Shown here in pieces: positions 46,237 through 59,261 of a stretch of 64,000 bases of DNA (position 1 is the stretch's first letter; each line of letters starts with the position of its first letter). Source of the stretch: Amphiura filiformis (taxonomy: Eukaryota; Echinodermata; Ophiuroidea; Amphilepidida; Amphiuridae); assembly GCF_039555335.1 (NCBI RefSeq), contig NC_092644.1, positions 45,370,667 to 45,434,666 on the forward strand. Direction: 5' to 3'. A program made the translations under genes and the position numbers. A model generated the notes under the pieces. It was not told where the DNA came from, did no database searches, and saw only the letters and a list, made by a program, of their open reading frames with translations.

Positions 46237-48814
46237 TAATAATAATATTAGTTTAAAGGCATATCCTATCCATTCCATAAGGCACATAAAATTATGATTT
46301 CCAATATGTTGGGTAACTTCATTTAAAATTGAATTGGGTACAGCTACAACTACAGCTGAATTGATACCCATCTATAAATATTCCATCTGAGCAAGCTATC
46401 TTCAGTAGATAGCTGACGAAGTAAGTGTAAGCGCAAGCTAAGCAGCCTCAGTAATAATACGTATTGCGGATCGCAGTGCGCCATCTGTAAGTGAGATTGG
46501 CATTAAATCATGAGTATATATAGCTGATATCATTATAATTGGGGTGGGGGGGGCTGGTCTGATAAATTAAATGCCATGACGTGATTCGTATTATACTCGA
46601 AACGTGAGTTTTTGCTGTACTTTGCATATGCAATTTACAGGAAGAGCTAGTAAAATGCATACCATGATCAAGACTGCGTGCATCTATAGTAAATTATAGC
46701 TGGTCCCAGATCATGGTGCAATGTTCGTTTGTGTAATATGCCAAAATATTTTAATTTTGAAAGTAGTGTATGGTCAATGTCAATTACGGTTATCGTGAAT
46801 CTGGTTTCTGTTTATACTTTGGGGTTCTATAGAGCATATCCATGTAGAGATACAGAGGAATAGCAGCACTATTTGATGCGGGAACACAATAATAAACAGG
46901 TGGGTCGAAAAAAAAATCAGCCTCGGGAGCTTGAGGAGGGGGGAATCAAAATGTTTAACAACGTTGAGTCCAAAAGTTTGTTATTGTTCGTGAGATTCAT
47001 AGACTATCAAGTATTTACCAAAAGAACAATAATTACTTGTAAATCAAATATTGTTACCTTTGCTTTACCTTAGGGTTCATTCCTGTTCAGTGATGTATAA
47101 TTGGAGAAATTATGCATTGCTTTATTTTTTTTTCAGAACTTCATTAATTGATACCAACAAAGTGACGAAATATAAACTTTTCCTTTATTTGATTTGAATT
47201 AAGCCTCGTCTTAGAATATGAGCTCATGTTTTTGATGAACTTGTTTTGGTAACACCGTTTACCAAGGGCGGTTATAGTTGCCACCCTTGATTATCGAAAT
47301 ATTGTATGCATGCTTATTTGGTACCAGGAAAGTTAAAAACTTTCTTGTTTGGTACATATGTGTGGGTTTTAAATAGGTACCAACATGCCTCATATGACAT
47401 CACAATGACATGTCTCCGCGAACCTACAAAATAGCTTATTTTCCATTATGTTCAGTGTAATGTTGGGCGTATATAACCATTATTTTACTCCGAAATAAGC
47501 TGAAATAATTCTAAACATCTGATTTTCATCGGGGTTTTTTTAGTTTATAATATGAAGGTAATGAATATTGTAATCAGAGAGACACTATCAATATGATATT
47601 CATTCGAGCACTTTGTAAATTCATCTGGATGTCAACCTCACACCTGAAGGTTGTTGAATTGATAGCATTTTGTATACCCTATATACTCCCGGGTAAGTTG
47701 GGGTTTGCAGTTATCGTTAGTGGTTAAAACGAGCACAATGGATAAATGTCCCACATGCACAATTACACAGAAGCCTTTGGTCACTTTCTTTAGCGTTATT
47801 ACTGCATGCACATATTGTTAAAGAGGTGGTAAATAACCACCGCCTACTCCACCGATCCTTGTTAAGGACGATGGTTTAAGGGGAGGAACAAGAATGATTT
47901 GTAACCACAGGGGTGAAGTTAGAGGGATGGGCCTTTCAGTCTTGATTTAGAATGCTTCAACTTTGGGAACCAGGGGCATAGTCAAATGTGCAAAACTAGG
48001 AGCTAGTAATTAGTTGAGACCAGGGCCAGAGTCCTGGGTTTGATTACCGGGCGGGATCACTTTTCCTATCTCCTCGTTTCATTAATATTGATCGACGGCG
48101 AAACTGATCATGTTTTACTTATTCCCGCCGAAAAGAGCCACCGTTTTTATGATGCAAAATAAGATTTTGATTGAACGTGTGGAATTTAAACTTTTATTCC
48201 TAGTTTAAGGTCGAACTAAAATATGATTGAGCTGGATATATGTTTCATCTGCCGAAACAAAGAAATATTTTTAATTGAAAATCACTTTTGTAACATCGGG
48301 TCTTTTATACAATATATCGAGTGACATTTAAAAGTACAAAAAAGTACAATGCCCCATATTTTGCGTCACTAGTCCTATGGTAAACAATAAACACCAAATA
48401 AATAGGCCTACCGTGATAACAGATAGACTTCGTTCGATATGAGTATTAAATTCAATTGATTAAACCGATAATCACATCTTCACTGATCATAGTAAATATT
48501 AATCACAGACTTATCATCGTGGCCCTATATGATAATACAGTTCAAATTAAAGTACACCGCTGGCTGTGAACCGGGGCATTTATAGCAATAACACAGAAAA
48601 AGAAGTGGAAGAAATTGTGCGTGTTCAATAATATTTTTTAAAGAATATTCGGAGGACAAAAATCATAATCCATTTTTAAGATGAGATATATCACGAAAGA
48701 ATAGTCTCGTCGCCTATAAAGATTCTCTCGGTATATGACATTATCTAAATGAGGCAATGACAATGATCTAAAGAGAGTAATGAGGTCCTGGAATGCAAAA
48801 CTAATTTTCTTTCC
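46237..48814. other. Intergenic, nothing recognised
   Basis: 2.6 kb without a supportable gene. Near 48025-48055 a box-B-like ggtttgattaccgggc might be a SINE remnant, but no box A is convincing. Confidence 0.5.
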
Positions 48815-48818
48815 TTAA

Positions 48819-49177
48819 GGGGGTACTACACCCCTGTGGTAAATTTGTGACTACTTTTGCATTTTTCTCAAAAAATAATAACACCCTGGTAACAAAAGTT
48901 ATGTATATTATTGAAGCAAGGAATCCAATTACTACACTGAAATTTCAGTGACTCAAGACAAGCGGTTCAGTATATATGATAGGAAATGAGGTACATCCTA
49001 GCGGTACCTTATTTCTTATCATAAATAACGAACTGCTTGTCTTGGGTCACTGAAATTCCATGTAGTAATTGGATTCCTTGCCCCTTTGATATACATAACT
49101 TTTGTTACCAGTGTGTTATTAGTTTTTGAGAAAAATGCAAAAATAGACACACATTTGTCGAGGGGTGTAGTATCCCC
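48819..49177. mobile_element. TTAA-flanked foldback element, copy 1
   Basis: TTAA, then GGGGGTACTACACCCCT; right end AGGGGTGTAGTATCCCC, then TTAA. Almost the whole 359 bp is a palindrome (taacaaaagttatgtatat, ggaatccaatta, tcagtgactcaagacaagc pair with the right half). Same family at 51146 and 62467. Confidence 0.92.
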
Positions 49178-49182
49178 TTAAG

Positions 49183-49516
49183 GCTGCTATGAAAAACAGT
49201 CCTCGAAGTAAACTTTATTCAGAAAGTGTATGGGAGGAAAACAGCCAGGACTTTTATTTTCGGGAGGCGGGGCATTGGGGGCTACCCGAGAGCCATGTAA
49301 CCGGGGGCAAGGTGAACGCTCCCAGATTAAGTTTCTCTTAACAATTTCCACGCGAAGTGCAAACAATTTGCCAATTTGAAGCTAAATAATCAAGTAGGCC
49401 TATGAACCGTTGAATTGGACAAATGCGCGCGGAACGCGCGAAAATTGGCAATTCGAAGTATCGACTTTTGCTCCCAGATTGAACTTATTATACCCCATCC
49501 TACCCCCGCCCTGGAT
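49183..49516. other. Short intergenic stretch with element ends
   Basis: Begins with cagtcctcgaagtaaacttt, found again at 54770 and (reversed) near 58665. Contains gcgcgcggaacgcgcg and tggatctacgcctatgg, which resembles the right end of the element at 15812. Confidence 0.5.
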
Positions 49517-50130
49517 CTACGCCTATGGCAACGGGCCCGTAAAGACAAATAAAAGATACCGTAGGCCGTAAAAGGAAGAAAATGGACCTTAGTGGGCATG
49601 TAAAAAAAGCTTAATAAGCAAAGAAAAGATACCCAAGTTGGACCCGTAAAAAGAAAAAAAAAAGACCTCGGAGAGCCCGTAAAAATCAAAGAAGAGATAG
49701 ATACCTTAAAGGCCCATATAAAAATAACAGATGTGGAAATAGGAGTATAAATTGACCAGTAGATACCAGTTGTAGTCCAACTAATTCATTGCATATTAGA
49801 CAGCCTAGGGGAAAGTTGGCCCATATTTGCAAGACTATCCTTGCCTTCAAGGTGAAACAAACCTATTCATGTTACCCTCTGGCCATGTGCTGGCCTGGTG
49901 TCATGATCTTACCCAGGGAAAGATGACATTCCAATATTGGCCTTTAAGCTTAATGGACGAGAAAAAGACCTTTGTTGGCACGTATCGTAAAGCAAAGAAA
50001 AGATGCCTTAATAATAAGGTATCTTTTCGTCACTTTTTACGGGCCCTTGAGGTCCCTTTTGTTTGCTTTTACTGCCCCATAGTAAAGTAGGCCCTACGGG
50101 TTTTTTTAATACTTTTTACGGGCCCCGGGT
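49517..50130. repeat. Inverted pair of a 40-50 bp minisatellite
   Basis: Left part repeats cccgtaaaaa...aaagaaaagatacc several times (49533-49720). The right part (49980-50125) carries it in the opposite sense (ggtatcttttcgtcac, tttttacgggccc). Together they make a foldback with degenerate repeat arms. The frame 49827-50090 falls in its middle and has no known domain. Confidence 0.65.
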
Positions 50131-50139
50131 CCTGGGTAA

Positions 50140-51145
50140 CGCACCCCTTACCCCCCTTGTCGGCGTCACTGTAGATTTTGAATCCACTCTTGTATCTGTG
50201 GTCTTTGATATTGCCCAATAAAATTGAACGAAATCTGAACCAGCCGTCTTCGTAGCCCCGTTTCTGATATATGACCTTCCCCGCCTGTTTTTCATGATTT
50301 CGACGCCAGTTGTGAAAACATAATGTACTTTTAAATTCATAAGACCCTGCATAAGACCTTAATTGTCTTGTTTGCGACCAAAGAAGGTGGAAAACAACAC
50401 CTTCCCTGTTTGAATTCAACAGTTTACACAAGTCGTCAATATCTATATAGTTTGAACTGTTGAAATAGTGTTCAGAATATCGAAAATATTAGTCAATATT
50501 ATCGATAATCGGCTTGAGCCTCCCTGGGGCCACCCTGCTTGTTTCTTTTACACATGTAACAACCATAGAGGCGATAGCCCTTTAAGACAGCTTAAGGTCC
50601 TTCAATAAAAGTAAGTAATTATGATGACTCAAAAGAAAATCTTACTCCGAATAATGACTTTACAATAGAAGATGAGTTGAACAAAACATCAAAGAAGCGG
50701 CCAGTGGTTGTCCTTCGAGGACATGTTTACTGTTTGCACAATTATTTAACTGATAGCCAAGAACACTTAATAATAGATATTCATATTGAAATTATGATAA
50801 GAGCTTTTACATTGGAAATAGTACAGTGACCTAAAAGTACAACAAAGTTTATGGTGATCGACAAGTTTTGAAATTTATATCAGCATTACAAAGTACGAAT
50901 CTTAGGAATCAATGCATATAATTATGAGAAAGTGGTATAGGGGTTGGTGCAATAATTATAATTATGTGTACCCCGGGGTGGTGAATTTATAGGGGGTGGG
51001 GTAAAGATTTTTGTGGGTTTTTTCAGAGAGGTTGGGATACATTTTCGAAATATTCTATAAAGATTTCGAAAAAGTGATTCTTCATTGTAGGGATACTTAA
51101 ACGTAATCTTGAAGAAAGCTAGAAAAAAATTGACAATATGCTTAA
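50140..51145. other. Intergenic; segment shared with 59.5 kb
   Basis: On the minus strand, 50180-50240 reads SILLGNIKDHRYKSG within a 120-codon frame. A similar nucleotide stretch lies at 59510-59575 (tctttgatattgccaaataa against tctttgatattgcccaataa). This looks like a shared repeat or old exon; no domain recognised. Confidence 0.4.
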
Positions 51146-51501
51146 GGTGGTACGGTACTACACCCCTTGATAAATTTGTGACTATTTTTGCATTTTTCTC
51201 AAAAACATAACTACACATTAGTAACAAAAGTTATGTATATTATAGTGGCAAGAAATCCAATTACTTCACTGAAATTTCAAAGACAAGTGGTTTATTATTG
51301 TTAAGAAATGAGGTACATTCTAGCTGTACATCTTTTCTTATAATGAATAACGTACCACTTGTCTTGAGTCACTGAAATTCCAGTGTAGTAACTGGATTCC
51401 TTGCCCCTATTAATATACATAACCTTTGTTACCAGTGTGTTATTATTTGTTGAAAAAAATGCAAAAATAGTCACAAATTTATCAAGGGGTGTAGTACCAC
51501 C
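51146..51501. mobile_element. TTAA-flanked foldback element, copy 2
   Basis: TTAA plus GGTGGTACGGTACTACACCC, right end GGGGTGTAGTACCACC plus TTAA. The left end has a small ggtac duplication. Nearly full palindrome, same family as 48819. Confidence 0.92.
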
Positions 51502-51580
51502 TTAAGACGAAAATAAATAAGTCGAACACTAGACTGGTTCTATTTTGGAAAAATCATGTTCCTATAGCGGCAAGTTTGCG

Positions 51581-52540
51581 TTAAAGGCACATTCTCCGAT
51601 AAAGTGTTCAAAATGCCAAATAGGCCTATGTGTCGCCCATAGTTTCAAGTCGTATTCAGACTTGTTTCGTCAGAAAGAAATAAATTTTATTAATATAACT
51701 TATACTTAGGAGTTGCTTTTTAAAATGTGTGAGGCTAGAGGTTGTAACATGCCTAGAAAGTATAAAACAATAAAGCTGATTATGCATGTCCATGTCGCCA
51801 GCCAAGGTGTGTATAATGTGTCCCTGCTCTCTAAACATGCGCGCATATAATGGATTATAGGTACTTTTCATTAGCTGGTATCATGCCCTAATTATAAAGT
51901 ATAAATCATCACAACACAGATTATTAAATTTTTCCAACAGGTCTTTCAGACTATGTCGCCAATATTGTTCACAGATACGTTACCATATTTCTAATGGATA
52001 ACAATCTGTAAAATTAATTGGCTAGATGAATGTTCTCATATGTGATGGATCAATCAGGCTCCATAGTTATATTATATATATGGAACATAACACAATGGTT
52101 TCAAAGTAAAAAAAATTAGGTCTATTAATGGCAAAAAGTCCTGACGTTACGTTCATGCCGTCACAGATACGTTACCTAAATTCTACTCCCCTCGGAAAAA
52201 AACGCTGTGATAAATGAAGCCAAATACCATACCAGACTTTAGCACATTGGGTAATGACTGATCAAGTATGGGTAATAAGTCGGTCAGTTTTTACACTTGC
52301 ACGATTAAGACAAAGATGGGAAAGGGTTTCACAGATACGTTACCACTGATACGTTACCCCCAATACGTACAAGTAATATTGCTCAAAAATGAAGTAGTGT
52401 TGAAAAATCACCCATCCACTGTTTTGTGTTCTTAAACTATTAAAGTTTACGATCCTGAATGAATTTTATGAATTCTTTGTGGTTGGCATTTTGTCATTCC
52501 GGAGACCAAACTTGAACGCTTTATCGGAGAATGGGCCTAA
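51581..52540. mobile_element. 960 bp TIR element with internal GATACGTTACC repeats
   Basis: Left end TTAAAGGCACATTCTCCG then ataaagtgttc; right end gaacgctttat then CGGAGAATGGGCCTAA. Flanks AGTTTGCG (51573-51580) and AGTTTGCA (52541-52548) look like an 8 bp duplication with one change. Inside, GATACGTTACC occurs four times in one orientation (about 51974, 52166, 52334 and 52348), three of them preceded by acA. No coding content. Organisation parallels the element at 2700-5319. Confidence 0.8.
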
Positions 52541-52548
52541 AGTTTGCA

Positions 52549-53898
52549 ACTAACATATTTTTGTTAATTTTGGTTTGCTGAACTCGAATCCCCGCTCGAA
52601 TCTATTGTCTGCCAAGCAATATTGAGCCCGCGAGCCTCAAAAAGGCCCCCAAATTACCCCATAGGACCGTATAGGGGCAACAATTAATTTTATTCCAATA
52701 AGACATTCAAACATGTCAAATTATGCGTCTGACCCCACGGATCCAAGAAATGTAATGTTTGTGCGTGTACGACCTATCGGTAGGAAGTTATGGGGCACAA
52801 AAGGTCACAGGTCGATTTGCTTGTTGTGTATGGGTCAAAAGTCATTGTTGCTATACCATTTCAGTCGTAAAAATTGAGGCAAATTGTTCGCCTAGCTTAA
52901 AAGTTTCAGAAAAAGAACAGTTTGCACTATCTGCGATGTCTATTTACCATGTTACACAGCAAAGAGTCAAACGATATGTAGGATTCCACTGGGTTCAATG
53001 GAATTTGTATTTATTTATCATCTATCTTCTAAACTTGACATCGCAGATAGTAAAAACTATTCTTTTCCTTAATCCCTTGAACTTGAGGAACAGTTTCCCC
53101 CCATTTTTACGAAAATCGGAGGAACTTTAATTTTCAACCCTGTATAACATGCAAATTAGCCTTGGACCTGTTGAACCTCATAACTTGGTCACTATAATGT
53201 CTTATACGTGTAAATTTGTTACATTTTTGTGATCCTTAGACCCAGACGAATAATTCGACAAGTTGTTCAGTGAATTTTGGGCATTTTTAATATGTACCCC
53301 TGTATGATCGTGTAGGGAGTTTTTTTGGGGGAGGGTCTTTTTAGGGTCACGGGGTTCTATAGCTTGGCAAGAGAGCAAGGAGCAATACGGGCCCTTTTAA
53401 CCAGGGCGGATTTACCTTATGGGGGCCCTGGGCCAGGCCAAAATTTGTAGGCCTGAACTCACATGCCGAGGAAGGCATGTGCACTCAAGTCAGTGGCCAA
53501 GTTTTGGTTCACGTATAATATAGAGGGGGACTAACATATTTTGTTCCGAAAAAAAAAATCAATTTCAGACTATTTTAGCCACAGATCAATATGAATTTTG
53601 CCATTTGAATGCGCGCGCGAAGCGCGAATTTTTTTACAATTTTGCCCTATTTTCATGATTTTGGCCATATTGCTCTTTCATTTCGATCCATTAACCTTTG
53701 CAACATTTAACATGCATAGTGTTTGTCTCAATGCCTTCTCAGACCATTTTATATTGAATAGTAATTTAAATCGTCACACCGTAGAACGACCTGTTGGTCA
53801 GCATAATATTGAATAAAATTGAATCCCATCACATCAATTCAAAGCTACACCTTTTTTGAAATACTGGTTACCACCGACTTAAAATGTATGAAGTATAA
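52549..53898. other. Intergenic with a hairpin and element ends
   Basis: At 52911-53071 gcactatctgcgatgtc and gacatcgcagatagt are arms of a 160 bp hairpin. At about 53395-53440 accagggcggatttacc and at 53610 gcgcgcgcgaagcgcg resemble hAT-like ends. The 123-codon frame at 52759 overlaps the hairpin and is not called. Confidence 0.5.
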
Positions 53899-54157
53899 TT
53901 TTAATTGAACCCTTAATCCCTTAATTTTCCTTCTTAATAGCTCCCATCACCAACATTTATTGAACTAAATAATAGATGTGCTTTTTTCCTTACAGGGCAA
54001 TGTTTATTTTCTAAACATTTTTTAATTTAAAGATATCAATAAAATCAATGCTATTTAGTTGCACCATATTATGTTACAAAAAGCAAAGTGCTTCTTAAAT
54101 GGCTGTTGTCACCTTTTCCCAAAAGGGCCAGCGTAGAACTATCAATGGGAGAGTGCA
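53899..54157 (+). repeat. Direct repeat, copy 1 (matches P450 upstream region)
   Basis: About 260 bp nearly identical, same orientation, to 59967-60236. Both include attgaacccttaatccc, ttttttccttacagggcaat and aaaagggccagcgtag. Copy 1 lacks an 11 bp stretch (ctataccattt) present in copy 2. Nothing P450-like follows it. Confidence 0.92.
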
Positions 54158-56225
54158 CTTTGCTCTAATTTTCACTTTTTTGTGTTACATTAATTAAATG
54201 ATTGGTTATATAAATGAAACATGTCTTTTCCAACAATTAGAATGCAAAGATTTAAATTTTAGACTTGATTGTCACAACAGGTGAAAAACACACTAAAAAT
54301 GCATGTTTTTTGCGCTTAATTCGTAAATTTGTGCAATAGTGAATTTTACCTTTTATTGCCAGTTAGGACTAAATGAATTAGGATTGAGATATGTTTCATT
54401 TGGCAGAAGTTGAAAATATTTTTTTTAATCCCAAAAAATTAGTGCTGTATTTTTCTGGAATATGGAGTACACAACAAAGAATCGTACCATAACACGACCG
54501 AAGGAGTGATACGTATTGCCGACATCGGCGCTGCTGGTAGTAAATTCCGATTTTCTTTGCTTTGCCTTAAGGAATGGGATATTAACATTTAGCGACGTTT
54601 TCACGTATTTTTTGTGGGAGCTGAGAGTACACCAGACCTATCAAATTGCATTCTGAATACGAGGAATGTCCTTCTGATATCAAATATTTTTTTGAAATTC
54701 GCGATATAATACAAATTTTATGACAAATTATTAAAATTGAATATTTGTAAAATGTTTGATATTTAACAGTCCTCGAAGTAAACTTTATAGATCCCTTAAT
54801 TGTTCGGCTAAAAATTAAAACTTAAAGGGGATATATCTGACAGTGAAAGCTGACATTTTATGGCAAAGAAATACATGTATAATCTATTTTGTATGAAAAT
54901 GTTATAATATGGCTTTAATTCATGGTGATGAGCCAAGAGAAGATGTGCGTTGTACGATCATCCGATAAGAGAGTTGAGCAAATTTCCTGATCCGATTGAC
55001 CAATGACCACCCATATGACAGGTATCGAACATCAGACCGGGTCATTGTACTTTATGCCAATAGCCCCAACATCTGACCAGTACGATCCCTGGAACAATAG
55101 GTTAACATTGCCGACCTGATCTATCTTTTATGCAGATTTGTAACAACATAAAGCTGTTTATATCTCAATTTAGATGAAGCTCGTCTTTGTTATCATGAAA
55201 TTAAGCATACTATTCATAGAATTGACCAGCCCTGGAATAAGATTGGGCGCCAGAAGTATAATTTATCTGTTTATGCCTGACTCGAATCAGTCATTTTCTC
55301 CTGGTTCAATTCAATCATGTCAATAAAAAATATAAAGGACAGAAACTGAAGGGCACTTTGGGGTTCACCAAATTGTAAAGAAGTGCAACACTAACAAAAA
55401 CATCATCTGAGGAGAAGAAACTGAACACACAAGCAAACAAAGTCTGCCAACAGGACAGGGTTGTTATTAATCATGTTCACGGAATTAAAAATGTATGGAT
55501 GTACTTTTAGCTGGAACAAATGACTAATACCATTGTCAAATTCCAAGCTTCTGTCAGATATCCAGAAACACACATTTGAAAAGAATAATTACTTGAAACT
55601 TCAAAAGGTGCTTTTCCAAACATTGATCATTGCATAGATCTGATCATTGCCACGGTCGTTCTGACCATTCTGATTCAACAAGGGAAGTTTTCCGATTCTT
55701 CATGTTCTTCAAACAAAGTGAAAATAGTCGCATCTCTCTGGATAATATAAAAGAGTGACCACTATAGGTATTTGGAAACAAATAGTGGATATTGGGTGAG
55801 AGAACTCTTAAATTTACAGCGGGTCCATTGTACAATTTTACCAATAAAAGACGAGTGTTTGGACCAAAATTTGGGAAATTTGAGAAAGTTTAAAAATAAC
55901 ATAATGAACTGGGTTCCTTTGCTGATATATATATTTATTTGTTTAAATTTAGGTTTAAAATGGCCTCGAAACAAATATGGTAAATTTGGTAAGCATGTAG
56001 GAGACTATGTTGAGACTTTAAAGGACGAGTTCTATCACGCTTGGGCCACATAAGTGAGACCTCGGTGTACCGTAGAAACCCGTCTATAAGGAATAGCAGC
56101 GACTGTGATGATAGCATATTTCACGCTAGCGCCCTCCACAATATTATATCATTATGGAATTTGAGCAAATCATTTACCGACACAAGCAGGTATACAATGT
56201 ATTATTTTATCTTTATTTCGCATCT
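54158..56225. other. Intergenic with two decayed TTAA-family fragments
   Basis: 54590-54785 matches the left half of 58360-58860 (ttttttgtggga, attgcattctgaatac, ttcgcgatataatac). 54824-54916 is the reverse complement of the left end of 7681-8129 (gttataatatggct then TTAA). No gene. Confidence 0.6.
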
Positions 56226-56480
56226 CACGAGCATAGCTCACTTGGCAAGGCATAAGACTTTGGTTCTTTAGATCGGAAGATGGTGAGTTCGAGCCTCATC
56301 ACGGTCACACAAACTTTTATAAACAAAATATTGTTCAAACTTTTCATTTATATTTTCTTGCATTTTCTAAAGACTCCTTTCGTGATCATTTTTATTCATA
56401 TTTAGTTTAATTTATTCTATTGTTTTTCTTTTATTGTTTCTTTTCTTTGTCTTTTTTTCTTGTTTAATTTTATTTTTTCT
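56226..56480 (+). mobile_element. Possible SINE with tRNA-like head
   Basis: CATAGCTCACTTGGCAAGGC (box A) and GTGAGTTCGAGCCTCAT (box B with a pairing T-arm), about 45 bp apart. The acceptor ends do not pair, so it is not a tRNA gene. The T-rich continuation has no clear end. Confidence 0.4.
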
Positions 56481-56678
56481 TTATTTTACTTTGATTCATA
56501 TAATATTGGCAGGATAAGGAGAGGAGGGAACTAAAGACCCATTCAGTGATTTGCTCATCCGGACGATCGTAAAAATCATCAAAATTCACCTTTGTCATCT
56601 CATCTCTCCACATCGATTGTGACCTATAATCCCCGATATTGCCCTTATGAACTCACATCCTCCTGTTTTATTTCAATA

Positions 56679-56978
56679 CGCTGGCGAAGTTACGTAATAA
56701 TCGGATTAACTACCATAGCAATAGGTGAAAACAATTTTTGAATATACCGCGTTATACACTGATACGTTCAGGCGGTACCTCTTCATTGAACCATATCATG
56801 CTGCACCTGTAAGATTAGTATCTTTGAAAAGACCAGTATTGTATTCAATCTATGATTGCAGACATACACAGTACAGGTGATGAGTGTAACCTGCTTGTAG
56901 CGCAGCGCGATATGTTCAAAATTGTTTTCACCTATTGCTATGGTAATTAATCCGATTAATTACGTAACTTCACCAGCG
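56679..56978. mobile_element. Palindromic miniature element with TA flanks
   Basis: CGCTGGCGAAGTTACGTAAT and its complement ATTACGTAACTTCACCAGCG at the ends; inner arms contain accatagcaataggtg. Flanked by TA. Same core as 19919 and 57037. Confidence 0.85.
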
Positions 56979-57036
56979 TATAATGGCCGAATAAATTCTG
57001 ACCATCACTTGGCTTGTTGGATTCGTCTATATTACA

Positions 57037-57304
57037 ATTCGCTGTCGAAGTGACGTAATAATCGCAATAACTACCATCAAGCAGATTGCACTAATCACCC
57101 GCGTATGTCACCAAACATAGATTGAATACCACTCTTTTCATAAATACTAATCTTACATGGCGAGTGATTAGCATTTCTTTGACAACTATGGTTCAATGCA
57201 TAGGTGCCACGTGAACGATGAAGTGCAGGGCTATATATTCGAAATTGTATTCATCAATTGCTATGGTAGTTAATCCGATTAATTACGTCACATCGACAGC
57301 GAAT
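57037..57304. mobile_element. Palindromic miniature element, sister copy
   Basis: ATTCGCTGTCGAAGTGACGT and ACGTCACATCGACAGCGAAT at the ends, only 58 bp after the copy ending at 56978. Interior homologous to it (attgaataccactcttttca). Confidence 0.85.
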
Positions 57305-58359
57305 AGCCTATGAGTATGGGTTCAAGTGGAACAAAAAATAGTGTATGGTAATTAATCATGTTAGTGTTTACATCACTACTTCGGTGAAGGCAAGAGAAGT
57401 GTGCCTTCTCTACCAACGCCTGTGATATAACAGATGCAAGCGAAACCCAAGCGAAACAAAATTGAATGACCAGAATAGTTTCCTTTGTCAGATGAATTGA
57501 TTGAAGTTTTTGAAGACACTCTATTCTTGATGGGACAATAGATTCAAATATGGAATAATTATTATTCCTCATCTATTTTTTTATTGAAAAAACTGCAATT
57601 GTGGCAACAGAACAATATTTATTTTGATTTCATTTCAAGTAGAAACAAAATCGTGCTTAAGCCAAAAACGCACCCTACCTACCATTCCTCAAGAATTGTG
57701 ATGGCACAAAGGTGCAACATAGGTTTTTATTGCAAAGACGAGGACAGACAAGTAGTTACAACACATCTGTCTAACCGTGGGTTTCGCTTTTATTTAGAAT
57801 AAATGCTTTACTAGTTTCTATAAAACCACAAAATTACTAAAAAAAACTATAAAAAAAAACTTAAAAAAAAAACACATCTAAAATTAAAAGTAGAAAGGTA
57901 GATTTGAAGAAAGATAAAAAGAACATGTCAAAAAGTTAAAATTAAACGAGAATGAAAAAACGGAACCGGTGCCCGGACCATGCTCTCTTCAGCATCTCTT
58001 CAGTTCCAAAGTCTCACGCTCTATCAATTGAGCTATACGATCCTGATATACGAAACAGTCGTTATTATGTCAATACAATTGATTGGTGTTACAACATACT
58101 TAGATGGAATGCATAGCCACCCAGTGCCAGTATAGATTTGCTCAAACTCCAAATACAAAAAGCAACCAATTTTATTGAGGGCGTTTCTTAGGTATATCCT
58201 TGTAGACGGGGTTTTACGGTATTACATATCCCAAAAACAACTTAGGCCTACATTACGACAAACTGCACTCGACTGTAAAAGATCGCAATTGCTCAAAATA
58301 ACATAACATAACAAACAATCAATACAAAAGTGAAACACAGAAATCACGATTCTTCTTAA
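57305..58359. other. Intergenic; tRNA-like remnant
   Basis: Minus strand 57960-58045 has TAGCTCAATTGATAGAGC, a strong tRNA D-arm/box A, and GTGAGACTTTGGAAC after it, but no good box B or acceptor stem: SINE or tRNA pseudogene. A-rich at 57835-57960. No gene. Confidence 0.4.
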
Positions 58360-58860
58360 GGGCTCGGATAGCAACGTTTGCTTAGTATTTTTTGTGGGAC
58401 ATTATGAGAGCATATCAGACACATCAAATTACATTCTGAATACAAGGAATGTTCTTCTGAGCTCTGACATCAATTGTTTTTGCAATTCGCGATATAATAG
58501 TACAATACATTTTCCCCAAAAGACCCACACATATTTAGGTCCTTTTTGGGAAATAATGTACATCTTCAATACGAGAGGTCAAATTTGGCAAATGATGGTC
58601 GGCTTTTCCTTTGACCAGCTACACAGTACATACACTTTAAGTATAACACACCATTAGACTTGTAAAGTTTACTTCGAGGATCTTTTAATAATTTTGCAAT
58701 AAAATTTGTATTATATCGCGAATAAAAAAATAAAAAAATAGCCCCCCTATTTGATATCAGAAGAAAATCTCCGCGCATTCCGAATGCAATTTGGTGTGTC
58801 TGATGTAGACCTACTCTCAGGTCCCACAAAAATACTGTGCAAACGTTGCTATCCGAGCCC
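58360..58860. mobile_element. TTAA-flanked TIR element, 501 bp
   Basis: GGGCTCGGATAGCAACGTTT and the complement AAACGTTGCTATCCGAGCCC, perfect over 20 bp, with TTAA at 58356-58359 and 58861-58864. Longer arms include ttttttgtgggac. No transposase. Confidence 0.92.
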
Positions 58861-59261
58861 TTAATAATGTTTGAAGGTAAATCAGAATTGATTATTGGAC
58901 AAGAAGGAGGACCACGCAGTTATTATTAGCCAGGGATTACTAGTATTAGGATTATAATAAGAAATGCCACCCACCTTAATCTGGCCGGCCCAACACTGGG
59001 TTCACTGTACTTTAGAGAAACGTAGGCCCAGTGCAGCTTATTACGTGCATGGTTGCCAAATTCGCATGTCAAAGTACGAGGTATTGATATATCCAATCAA
59101 TCCATGATCTTTGGGCTAACAAGTCAAAAATGCTATCGCTATCTGTAATCTGACACAGTTTTCGATATTGATAATTAAAACGATTGTTTAAAGGGGTTCT
59201 ATTTTATTGTTAAAATAATCACGCATGATATAGGGCCTAGTCTACAACTGAAGAGTTCAGA

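Noticed and set aside
52759..53130. 123-codon frame
   Set aside because: Overlaps a 160 bp hairpin, lacks any recognisable domain and has no splice or promoter context.
56226..56310. tRNA gene with good T-arm
   Set aside because: The acceptor ends do not pair and the variable region is too long; more like a SINE head.
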